Shown in pieces: positions 53,834 to 63,243 of a DNA stretch of 64,000 nt; position 1 is the stretch's first letter, and each line of letters begins with the position of its first letter. The stretch is from Blepharisma stoltei (lineage: Eukaryota > Ciliophora > Heterotrichea > Heterotrichida > Blepharismidae): contig CAJZBQ010000003.1 in NCBI GenBank assembly GCA_914767885.1, positions 682,001-746,000 on the forward strand, written 5' to 3'. The notes beneath the pieces were generated by a model that had not been told where the DNA came from, searched no databases, and was given only the letters and a program-made list of their open reading frames with translations. The position numbers and the translations under genes are program-made.

Positions 53834-54739
53834 TTAAATCCTATCATTCATCCATCTTAGAGTTTTATCGACTATCTCCGGAAATTCAGGCTCATTTCCA
53901 ATCGCATGATACATTTCTTCATAAAACACGAATTCTTTGTTCTCAACTGCACAGCTGCTCACAAAATCTCGGGCATGACCAGGATCACAGGACTGATCTT
54001 TTCCTCCTTGAAAATATATAAATGGGGTTGTTAAGCCATAAAGCTGCCTGCTGAGCTTATTTAATGCGTCTACCATAGTAAGAATGCTTCTCATTTCTAT
54101 TGCTCCTGAATAACAATCAGGGTTATCATCCCATCAGCTTCCATGGGCAGGGTTCCTTGAAAAGAGATCTGAGCTCATTTTGGGGATAGTTATGCTTGGC
54201 TTGCACCAGGTTAGAAATCTCATTATTTTTATATTACATGAGGACAGTTTAGGCCCATTACTGATTCCTGGAGCATAAAGGATCAGCCCTTTAATAAGAT
54301 TTGGGATCTTTAAAGCAATGCTTAAAGCAATAGTCCCTCCCAAACTTTCTCCAGCAAGAAAAATAGGTGGATTTTCAGGATACAAAGCCCTCACTTTTTC
54401 AATATACTCAATATGGCTTGTATAAGTAGCCTCAAGATCTAGAATCAGCCCTCTTGGCCCTGAACTTTTTCCGTGACCTAGCTGATCTATTGCGAAAACT
54501 GCAAAGCCATCTTGATATAGTCTGCTTGCCAAATAAGTATGATAGCTAGCTGCTGAAAAGGAGCCGTGAAATATAAAAACCAGTGCTTTAGGCTCTGAAA
54601 CGTGAAACCTATAAGTGACAAGATCGCCATAAGCTCTATCAGATTTTTGAGTTATAGGCATCCAATTTTCAGACTCATAGAAAATTCCTGCACTAAGTAT
54701 CAAGCCTTGATACTTCTGCCACCATTCTTGATTCGCCAT
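53834..54739 (-). CDS. Monoglyceride lipase-like alpha/beta hydrolase, paralog E
   Basis: Minus strand, ATG 54737-54739 (MANQEWWQKYQGLILSAGIF), 301 aa, TGA Trp in GSWWDDNPDCYSG. Active-site elements are all present: IFHGSFSAASYH, LAGESLGGTIAL, YFQGGKDQSCDPG and MYHAIGNEPEF. Ends TLRWMNDRI. It is closest to paralog D by position and by the SFS-SYH loop. Likely esterase/lipase on glycerol or other lipid esters. No insertion. Confidence 0.87.
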
Positions 54740-54780
54740 AATTTATTAGTGTTATTAGCACCTGTTATTTAAACAATTAG

Positions 54781-56216
54781 CTAATCGAATTTATTCGCTT
54801 TTATATCTCCAGTCAAAAAGTCAGGAACTTCGTCATAGGTTTGGGATCTTGGTGCATTTTGGTAGTAGCCTCTGGGCTCTTGATAATAGTTTGGCTCTTT
54901 TTGGAAGCTCCTTTGTTCTTCTCTTTGGTAGTTTCTTTGTTCTTCTCTTTGATAGCCTCTTGGTTCCTCTTGCTGATAATTTCTATCTTGGGTATAACTT
55001 CTGCCATTATTTTGGTATGATATTTTTCTTGCATTGGTGTCCTATAGGGATAATTGGTCAAGCTTAAATAGGGAGATTTGCCAAATATAGACGATCGTCC
55101 CTCATAGAAGGTCAAATTAACATAACAAAAAATTATAAATACCCTACCCTACTACTGATTTTCCTACCTGTAGAAGGTCAAATTAAGAAAAGATCTATAT
55201 CCAAACGCCCGGTTAGGCTCAACTCTATTCTGGTTAAAATACCTTTGGTCTTGCCTTGGCTGCACCAATTCTTCATCCTTTTTCCAGCTGAATTCTCCAG
55301 TAGGCGGGACATAATTTCCTCTCTGCGCTCCTCCATACTGTGAATTAGTCTCTGGATAAAACAATTTTTCCCCTGCATCATTTGGAACATCATCAATATC
55401 TCTATACAGCGAAGGCTTTCCATTTCCCCTTACTTTTGAATATGCCGCATAAGCTCCTTCAGATACATACCCTCCTACAGTGCTGAGGGCGTCTAATGAT
55501 TTTTCTCCTATGCTGCTTTCCCTTATTTTCTCCGCAATATTCCCTCCTACTTCTTTTGATTTATCAATTACCACTGATGCCCCGCTCTTAATACTTCCTA
55601 TGAGCCCATTATCTTTTACAGTTTCTACAGCTGAAGAAGCCCATTCTGAAGCTTTAGAAACTGCCCCGCCCAGCAAAGATTTAGAAGTTCCCCACCAAGA
55701 AGAGCTTTCGGCAGAGTCTGAACGGTAGTTTGAGGCAAAATGGGGGTTTTCGATTGACGTCCGATTATCAACAGGACGAGGGACTTGAGGTCGTGGAACT
55801 GGGGCTTGGGCAAAAGGCTGAAGGGCTGATGATTGGGTAGGAGGTGGAAAATTAAGCTGACGTCTTTCGACCTCTGCTTTGAGGAGCTCTCTATAATATT
55901 CAGCTGCTTTTGTGTAATATCTGAATTGAATTGTGCAGTTTGGAGGCATTGAGTATGAGTTAAAAAATTCTCTGAGTCGCCTATTACCTCCGTTGGACAT
56001 CAGCTGAAGCTGCTGAGGAGACCAAGAGTCCATTGTGGTGGATCTTACGAAGCTTATGTGAACTCCAAGCGCACGGTGCTGACCTGAACACTCTAAGCAC
56101 AGGAAGATGCCAAGATTCACTGAGGCCCACTGAGCTCCAGCTTTTCCACAGTCAAAACAGCGGCTATTTTCTCTATCTGCTTGAAGCTGTCGAAAAATAT
56201 CGCTGGATGATGACAT
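54781..56216 (-). CDS. ArfGAP1-like GTPase-activating protein
   Basis: Minus strand, ATG 56214-56216. The N-terminal ArfGAP domain has CFDCGKAGAQWASVNLGIFL with CLEC (CxxC-x16-CxxC zinc site) and GVHISFVRSTTMD, which includes the arginine finger. The next region is disordered with Trp-Ser-containing helices (SSWWGTSKSLLGGAVSKASE, YVSEGAYAAYSKVRG) resembling ALPS/amphipathic motifs of ArfGAP1 that sense curved Golgi membrane. The frame breaks after about NRAFGY (55,200) and resumes ARKISYQNNGRSYTQDRN with repeated QREEQRNY units, ending VPDFLTGDIKANKFD (TAG at 54781-54783). The family stimulates Arf GTP hydrolysis in COPI traffic. Confidence 0.85.
55030..55200. other. Probable IES near ArfGAP C-terminus
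   Basis: The ArfGAP frame stops near 55,164 and a Gln/Arg/Tyr-rich frame of the same style resumes near 55,025. TTAATTTGACCTTCTA occurs twice inside (about 55,112 and 55,172). Precise borders not found. Confidence 0.5.
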
Positions 56217-56472
56217 TTATATAAAATTAGGAAAACTGGTTTCTGCATATACAGATAAGATAGAAGGAAAATTTAAAGATTTTGCATATAGATTTTTGAG
56301 TATTTACAATTATTCAAGACTGGGTTAAATTGAAGCGATAGCTTGCTACATAAAAAAATCCAACAATTACAATATATTTTATTTATAGTGTGTACGTCAT
56401 AAATATTGAACCTATATTAATAAAATCAAGATTTTGATATAAAAAATTGCTGTGATTTTATTGATGAAAATA

Positions 56473-56642
56473 TATAGGGGTTTTCCCTATATGGCCCGAT
56501 AAGGGCCGTGGGTTCTCCGTGGAAGTTGGTCAAACCAATTCAGTGCGTTGGAAAGACCAATTCACTGGTTGGTTCAACCAGCAGAGGGATTCCACGGAGA
56601 GCCCATGGCCCCTTATCGGGCTATATAGGGAAAACACCTATA
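56473..56642. mobile_element. Foldback element with TATAG ends
   Basis: Left TATAGGGGTTTTCCCTATAT and right, reversed, TATAGGTGTTTTCCCTATAT; arms of about 50 bases through CCCGATAAGGG and CTCCGTGGAA. TA-flanked, 168 bases, intergenic. The centre contains TTGGTCAAACCAA and TTGGTTCAACCA near-palindromes, shared with the 21,583 element. Confidence 0.8.
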
Positions 56643-56917
56643 TTTAATCGATGGAATTGAAAATGCTTTTATACAGTTAAATTTGATATTTCCACTAATT
56701 TTAGAAAAATTAAATGCCAAATTTTTTAATTAAAAGTTGAAATTTCATAATCGTTTATTTTTAAATATATGCAATGCAAATTTTGTTTATTAATTCAATT
56801 GAGTGCCTACTGAATATAAAATTTATCGAACTATTCTTGGTCGCTGTTATTTTGAAAAATTCCATTTAATACCAGACTATATTTCTAATAAGAGCCTATT
56901 TTATTACTATATCAAAA

Positions 56918-57730
56918 ATGGCTCTATCACATCCAAGCGTCTCAGAGGTGCAAGCCTACTGAAATGCTGCCTCAGAATGGTACATTGAATCAGCAGAAGT
57001 CTCAGCACTTACTATCTATTCTGCTTTGCTTCCAGTTATAGACACAAAAAATGCTCATAAAATTTGTGATGTTGCATGTGGCTCAGGGAGAGAAATATCT
57101 CTTTTACTTAGTCTTCTTCCTCAGGATTCAGAAATATGGGCAAGCGATATATCAGATGCTATGGTCGATAAAGCTTTGCAGAGGAATCTTCCTAGAACTC
57201 ACATAATTCAAGCTTCCAATGACGCTTTGCCATATATAGACAATAATTTTGACAGATATATTGCCAATTTATCTTTAATGTATGTTCCCGATGCTAGTTT
57301 GATGATAAGAGAAGCTTGAAGAGTTCTCGCCCCTGGAGGAATTGCTATTTTTTCAGTATGAGGGAGAAGAGAACACTGCACCTTAGAAGCACTTTGGGAG
57401 CAAGCTTTATTCGATGTCGTTGGCAGCCAAGCCAAATCCAAGAGATCTCCTTTTTACTTATCTGATTCAGGAGAGCTGAAATCTCTAGTAAAAAATTGTG
57501 GATTCAATAAAGTTTTTAGCTATTTCACAGCTGCACCTTTTGCCGGCACAGGATTTGAAGAGACGATGTCTTTTTATGCCCATTTTCCTAGAGTTCTTGC
57601 AATTAAAAACCAATACGATGAGTCTACATTTCAAAGATTTTGGACCAGGCTTACAGAGCTGGTCCAAGAAATCGTAGAAAAAGAAGAAGTCTTGATGTTT
57701 GACGTCCAGGTGGTTTTAGCATATAAATAA
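56918..57730 (+). CDS. SAM-dependent methyltransferase (class I)
   Basis: ATG at 56918 (MALSHPSVSEVQAYWNAASE, with TGA as Trp), 270 aa, TAA 57728-57730. Motif I is ICDVACGSGREISLLLSLLP, the post-I acidic residue is in ASDISDAMVDKA, and motif with NLSLMYVPDASLMIREAWRV plus LAPGGIAIFSVWG matches methyltransferase-11-type folds. It transfers a methyl group from S-adenosylmethionine; the acceptor is unknown. TGA Trp occurs again in REAWRV and SVWGRR. It ends 11 bases before the anoctamin start. Confidence 0.87.
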
Positions 57731-57741
57731 GTTATAACTAA

Positions 57742-60700
57742 ATGGAATCTGAGCTCATTAAGCTGAAAAACCAAAAAGCCCGCTTAATGAGGCAGTCAAT
57801 CTTAAACCAACAGGCTTATGAAGCTTTACTTGACGAGAAAAACAACCTTATTGACAAGATCGTAGATATGGAAAATCAAATTCCTGAGGATTTTGAAACA
57901 GAGCCTGATATTTTGGTAGAAGAAGAAGACCAGTTAGAAAAGCCAAAAACAATAGAAAATGATATGCTGAAAAACAGCTTGCTTTATCATGGAACTGTTA
58001 TACTTACCAGAGTCACTGCATTGCAAAGGTATTTTCAAGGATTTTTCGGTTCACATTCAAGCCCATCTCACCCAATTAATTTTGTGTCGGTACAAAACTG
58101 AGAATATGTAATTGTCTTGCCGAACCCTGATTTCCCTACTTTTTTAGGCAGATCTATCACCTTGTTTCAGGCTGAGAAATTATTTAAAAAATGCTTTAAC
58201 CCTGAATACTCACAAAATATGGAAACTCTTAGAAATAACCAGCTGGTCGAGCTTTCTGCTTATAAAAAGTGCTTAGACTTAATCCCAGACGTTGGGAAAG
58301 ATAAGCAGTTTAAGTATGGCGGAAGAATCAAGAAAACTCAATTTAATGCCTTCATGGACTTAGGAGGACCACCTAAAGACGTGCTGACTTTAATTAGAAA
58401 TGTTCTGCTAGTCAAGCTAGGGATCCATTTGGGACTATATACAAGGCAAGTTATTAGTGAAAATGGCAAGTATATTTATTTATTGATTTATGCCCATGAA
58501 AATGAGCTGCTTAAAGAAGCAGAAGCTATAGAATTTAATTTGCAGCTGGAAATAGGAGTAACAGACCTAGCGTCATTAGAGCCTTGTGATAAGTCGTATA
58601 GGCCGTACAGAGTTTTGACCTGCCCATCAGATATTAAGATGCTATTAAAAGGGCTGGACGAAGATTACAGCGAAATAATGAACTCTTTCAGATTTAATGA
58701 GTCAGAAGGCCAAGAATACGAGCCTAATGGGGTTACATCCCAAGATTGAGAGTCCTACAAAATGTATTTGTTTCAGCTACGGCAAGGCCTGGACGAGCTA
58801 AAAGAGGTCCAGCTGCCTTTTAACCAGCGAATGATGTACTACCAAAAACTAATCAGAAACTGCATGGATAATGTAAATGCTTCTAGATTTGACAAATTTA
58901 AGCTAAAAAATCTATGAGACAGGCTAAAACTTCCTAAGCCAATTGGTGCTTATTGTGATTATAAACAAAAAATTGACCCTGTAACTGATGAAGATAAGTA
59001 CTCAAACTTGTGAAGAAGGCACAAAATTGATCAGAATGAAAGAAGATCAATTTTCAGGAACACAGACAGGCTAAAGCTACTGCAATCTCTTATCAGCCGA
59101 CAAGTGAAATTGCAGTATTTACAACGTAAAGGAGCAATCATAGCTCATTTCCCACTTACTAATAAGTGAGAGCTAAATGGAAAAGAAAACCTGGCTAACA
59201 TGACAGATGACCTAAATATGAACACAATTTTTTCACAAGTTTCTATAGGATATTTAAATGAGAGAAAAAAGCATGCTCAAGGACTAGCTAATATATGGAA
59301 AGGAGATTTTTTTGGAAGGAGGATCCCTCTAGGCAAAATCCGTGGGTATTTTGGAGAAAAAATTGGGCTATATTTTGCATTTTTAGGGTTTTATAGTAAC
59401 GCTTTAAAAATCCCAGGAATAATTGGGCTTGTGGTATTTATTTTTCAAAGGAGCTATCCAGATGACAGCAATTTTGTAACAGTCCTGAACGCATTTTACT
59501 GCATTTTTATAGCGACATGGGCAACTTGTTTATTAGAGTACTGGAGGAGAAAAGAAAATTGTTTAGCAATCAAGTGGGGGCAGATGGATTATGAAGAAGA
59601 CGAGGTACCAAGATCACAGTTCAGAGGAGAAACTAGAAGGTCTCCAATTGATGACGATCTTGAAGAAGTCTTCTTTCCTGCAGGAAAGAGAAGACTGTAT
59701 CTTATGCTTACCTATTTCACGTCCTTGCTGTTTATTCTTCTAGTTCTTGGCATTGTTGCAGGGATAATTGTTTTGCGCTGGACTCTGACTGATTATCTTT
59801 TATATTCTGGCTATGATTTTGCTGGGCCGGTATGCTCTGTTTTGAATGCTTTTCAGGTGCAGATTTTTAACTTTATATACGGGAAATTAGCAATTAAATT
59901 GAATGATAGAGAAAATCATAGGACTCAGAGCTCATATGAAAACTCATTAATTATAAAAACTTATACGTTTCAGTTCATCAATTCATTCAATTCTCTTTTT
60001 TACATAGCATTTTTAAAAACCAGCATGGAAGGCTGCATCGTTGATGACTCAAACGGCAAAAAAGTTAGAAAGGTCGGGGCTAACTGCATGGGCGAGCTTT
60101 ACACCCAACTAATTTCACTATTTATCGTAGCCTTTTTGAAAAACGCTGTCGAGCTTGGCTGGCCTTATGTGCAATACAGAATGAAGAAAAATGAATTTTA
60201 CCTTGGAGAAGAAGAAAGAAAAAAGCTTCTTTCTTTGGTTTCCGCTGATGAATTTGGAGCGCTGAGAGATGAAATTGACATTCAAATCCAAAAACCAGCA
60301 TATATTACAAGAGAAGTTGATGGGACATTAGGAGATTATATGGAATTGGCTGTATTGTTCGGGTATATTACTCTATTTGCCGTCGCTTTTCCGCTGTCGT
60401 GCTCCCTTTCTTTACTGATGTGCTTATGTGAGCTGCAAGTCGATAAATATAAACTTTTGTATTTAGTAAGACGGCCACAGCCTATGGGGGCAAGAGGCAT
60501 TGGAACCTGATGGGCAATTTTCAACATAAACTGCGTCATAGCTATTTTCACCAATGTAGCGCTCTTGTGCTTTACAATGCCTACTTTTGACGACTGGCAG
60601 GTTGCTAGTGATAATATTTATGCCACTTTTGCGGTTTTTTCTATATGCTTAATAGTCTTCCGGAGTTTTCTGCAAAAAGCTATTCCAGATATCCCAGAAA

Positions 60701-60855
60701 AATATCTTTATGTTTTTAAAAGACACCAAAACATAGAAGATAGGCATCTCAGAGGCTGGGAGTACAGCAAAGGCAAGGTTGCAGGGCAGATGGAAAGCGG
60801 AATTGACCCAAAAATCTACTGCACAGTTAAGCCTGAAAATATAATTGTATCATAA
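57742..60855 (+). CDS. Anoctamin/TMEM16 family channel or scramblase
   Basis: 1,037 aa, no insertions, ATG 57742, TAA 60853-60855. In-frame TGA Trp codons (QNWEYVIV, SQDWESYK, NLWDRLKL, NLWRRHK, NKWELN, GTWWAIF) split it into four apparent ORFs. N-terminal 500 residues are cytosolic, with a coiled coil first (ESELIKLKNQKARLMRQSIL). The membrane part begins IRGYFGEKIGLYFAFLGFYS, a hallmark anoctamin stretch, then IPGIIGLVVFIF, YCIFIATWATCLLEYWRRKE, LMLTYFTSLLFILLVLGIVA, LISLFIVAFLKNAVELGWPY, YITLFAVAFPLSCSLSLLMC and IYATFAVFSICLIVFRSFLQ. Family members are Ca2+-activated chloride channels or lipid scramblases in plasma or internal membranes. Acidic calcium-site residues are plausible (KNAVELGWP) but not fully assignable by eye. 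Confidence 0.92.
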
Positions 60856-60868
60856 TAGTTATTAAATT

Positions 60869-61291
60869 ATGAATTCTATAGAAAGCCATGAGCTAAATGT
60901 AATTCCTTATGACGAAGAAGAAGAGAAATACAGGAATTACCAAGAAATACACAAGGAACTGGCGTCTTTAAAAGAAATTGAAAAAGATGTAGGCGAACTT
61001 GTGGGTGATCAGCAGGAAATTATAAAAGAGGTTGAGAAAAACACCGATAAAGCGCATAAAGAAAGTGTAGAGGCAGGGAATGAGCTGAAAAAAGCAGCTG
61101 TAACACAGGCCAAAGGGTGAAAGTGGATGATTGGAGGTGGGATGATGACTATTGGAGGAGCACTAGGAGTTATTGGAGGACCGGTTGGGATTGGGATAGG
61201 CTCAGCGTTAGGAGGAGCCCTTGGAGCTAAAATTGGTAGTTCTTTTGAAAAGAGACAGAAAAATGCGATTGATTCTATAAAATTTAACTAG
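60869..61291 (+). CDS. Short Q-SNARE with glycine-zipper tail, syntaxin-17-like
   Basis: 140 aa, ATG 60869, TAG 61289-61291, TGA Trp in AKGWKWMIGGG. Residues ~25-85 form a SNARE helix: EIHKELASLKEIEKDVGELV, DQQEIIKEVEKNTDKAHKES with the zero-layer Gln in DQQEI. The C-terminus is a double hydrophobic segment rich in Gly (MIGGGMMTIGGALGVIGGPV, IGIGSALGGALGAKIG), like the hairpin tail by which syntaxin 17 enters autophagosomes. The Habc domain of full syntaxins is missing. Membrane fusion role is by family; autophagosome targeting is inference. It lies 13 bases after the anoctamin stop. Confidence 0.8.
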
Positions 61292-61535
61292 ATTTTGGTT
61301 TGAATTCAAAAGGCTTCAAATTTCTGCTGAGATTTTTTATGCTAGAGTTATCAAAAATTTCTAGTATAGGTGCATATATAAAGTAAGGCTAGTACTATTC
61401 TTTAAAAACAACAAAAAATAAAGGCCGCAAGCTAAGATTTCATAAATTTCTCTTTGGTATTAATTTATAATAGATCATTTATTATTTAAATATCTAATCC
61501 AGCTCAATTTAAAGAAAATATTTGATCTAATTTTA
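61292..61535. other. Intergenic spacer between convergent genes
   Basis: AT-rich, nothing recognisable. Confidence 0.4.
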
Positions 61536-62535
61536 TTAATCGCTACTTGTAAAACAGCAACAAATCTTCTTCTTAATTGTCCTTTTCTCTTCTACAGCTG
61601 GTTGCTTTGCTACTGGAGTCTCAGGAGCTGTGAAACTAGTCTCGTCATCTAAATTGACGACAGGCTGCATCTTATCCCTTGATTTTTCGTCAAACCTTTT
61701 TTCACACAATGCAAATCTCACAAAATTTGTCTCAATAACAGACTGCCCTGAGTCAAGAACTGGCATATCTGTCTTTGGCTTGCCTTTCTTATCAGCAAAT
61801 CTTAATAAATATGCAGAAGGGTCTCGAGGAGCACTGTATTTTGCAGAGAAAAATTCTGACGCCCTTGTAATCACGTCAAAAACTCGGTCATTTTGAAAAA
61901 CTTCTATTTCTTGCATGTAATGATCACCGTCGTTATATTGGCTTCAGTAGTGGATCACGACAGGGACTTTGTTAGGCTTTATTTGCATGCTTGTATGGGA
62001 TGGACCATCGCCACCAATCATTCTGCTCAGTTGGCTTGTGGCTGCTCGGCCTTTTTCTTCTTGTGCAAAGCTGCCGTGGTGAGAATTACCGGGAGAAGAG
62101 GGAGGAGAAACGCTGCGATTGTTTGGAATTAGAGGTTCTTGAAGTTGCTTACTCCCCCCCTCCGTGAGTGAACAAAACCATTAGAAAAATCTCTTTTTTT
62201 TGCCTAAAAATCCACCCTCCGTGAGTGAACAAAAATTTTTTAATAGAAAAATTTTTTATGGAAAAAAATTTTGATATATAAATGATAATTAGTATAATGA
62301 AATCTAGAGCTAATTCTGTTTAATTTTAAACGAATTGCTTTTTAAAACATAAATTTTATAAATTAAATTAATATTTGCTTTCCAATTTTTGTGAATTAGG
62401 ATTTTTTAAATTTCGAAAAAAAATATTTTTTGTAAAATTTTTATATATAAATTGTTTTAAAACAAAAAATTTAGCCCCCCTCCGTGAGTGACCAAAATGT
62501 TTTTGTTCACTCACGGAGGGGGGGGAGTTAGACAT
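61536..62535 (-). CDS. Small protein with Cys-cluster tail, split by MITE at codon 2
   Basis: Minus strand; ATG 62533-62535 is followed by a MITE, and the frame then runs from 62,151 to 61,536 (MSKQLQEPLIPNNRSVSPPS, ~207 aa). A TGA Trp (VIHYWSQYNDGD) joins an N-terminal Ser/Pro/Gly-rich region to a compact middle: MQEIEVFQNDRVFDVITRAS, YLLRFADKKGKPKTDMPVLD, ETNFVRFALCEKRF, reminiscent of a ubiquitin-like fold such as CRIM/RA domains, uncertain. The end KKKICCCFTSSD has a basic stretch then three Cys, typical of palmitoylated membrane-anchored proteins. Only five coding bases precede the MITE. Confidence 0.72.
62149..62530. mobile_element. BogoMITE-like element, TTA duplication
   Basis: The 376-base copy (62152-62527) is flanked by TTA. 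Doubled end at left, hairpin at right (CTCCGTGAGTGACCAAAA with inverted copy). Removal places ATGTC directly before TAAGCAACTTC on the minus strand, restoring MSKQLQEP. Confidence 0.9.
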
Positions 62536-63243
62536 TTTTATCACCTATAAGACGATAAGTTTTTAATAAAATCCTTACGCCTTTCCTGAGGTAGCACTAA
62601 CCACAGACGGGTTGATGCTTTTTATAAAATTCTGTTGCAAAATTTTTTTAAGAAATTTCAATTTATTAGTTATTACTTAATATCAATATAATTTCAGAAA
62701 AACCCAACTTTTTCTGCACACCACAAGGGTGGCTTTTCCTCAAAAAGGCGGATTTTATCAATGATTTTGCATATCGCTGGTGGAGTTAGTATTTTGAATT
62801 AGAAAATTATAAGCTTATGATCTTCATTAGTATGATTTATTCCAATGATGATCTTATGAAAAGCTTTCAAAAGAAAACATTATTAGTGACATAATAATAT
62901 ATGCTATTTAAAATTAACTCCTGTATTTGTCCAGTAAGTCTATCTTGTTCTGCACTTTCTATCCAATCTATTTATCTTCCCTTCATTATTTTTTCTTATC
63001 CTCATTTTCCTCCCTCTTAATTTTAAACTTGAATTTCATTTTCTCAAATATCCCAATCTTTCCTTCAAAATCTTAATTTTTAAAATTAATAATAATAAAG
63101 ATATCTTCAAAGATTTTTTAAAGTCCTCAAATTCCCTTCAAATTTCCGGCAGTTAAAAAGTATCCTTCGTATCCTCCTATTCAAAATGTATCTCCTCAAT
63201 GATCATAAAAGTTACTAAACTCCTTTCTATTATAATTATAATA
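62531..63243. other. Spacer with decayed MITE end
   Basis: 62,630-62,790 resembles a worn MITE right half (CACCACAAGGGTGGCTTTTC, TTGCATATCGCTGGTGGAGTTAG written as two parts). The rest is AT-rich upstream sequence of the divergent cyclin gene. Confidence 0.45.

Noticed and set aside
54813-55115. 100-aa Lys-rich minus-strand ORF
   Set aside because: A shifted reading of the ArfGAP C-terminus. The overlapping frame rich in Gln, Arg and Tyr continues the style of the ArfGAP and ends sensibly at 54781.
59200-60855. Four separate membrane-protein genes at 57742-60855
   Set aside because: The breaks are single TGA codons in one frame; reading them as Trp gives one anoctamin.
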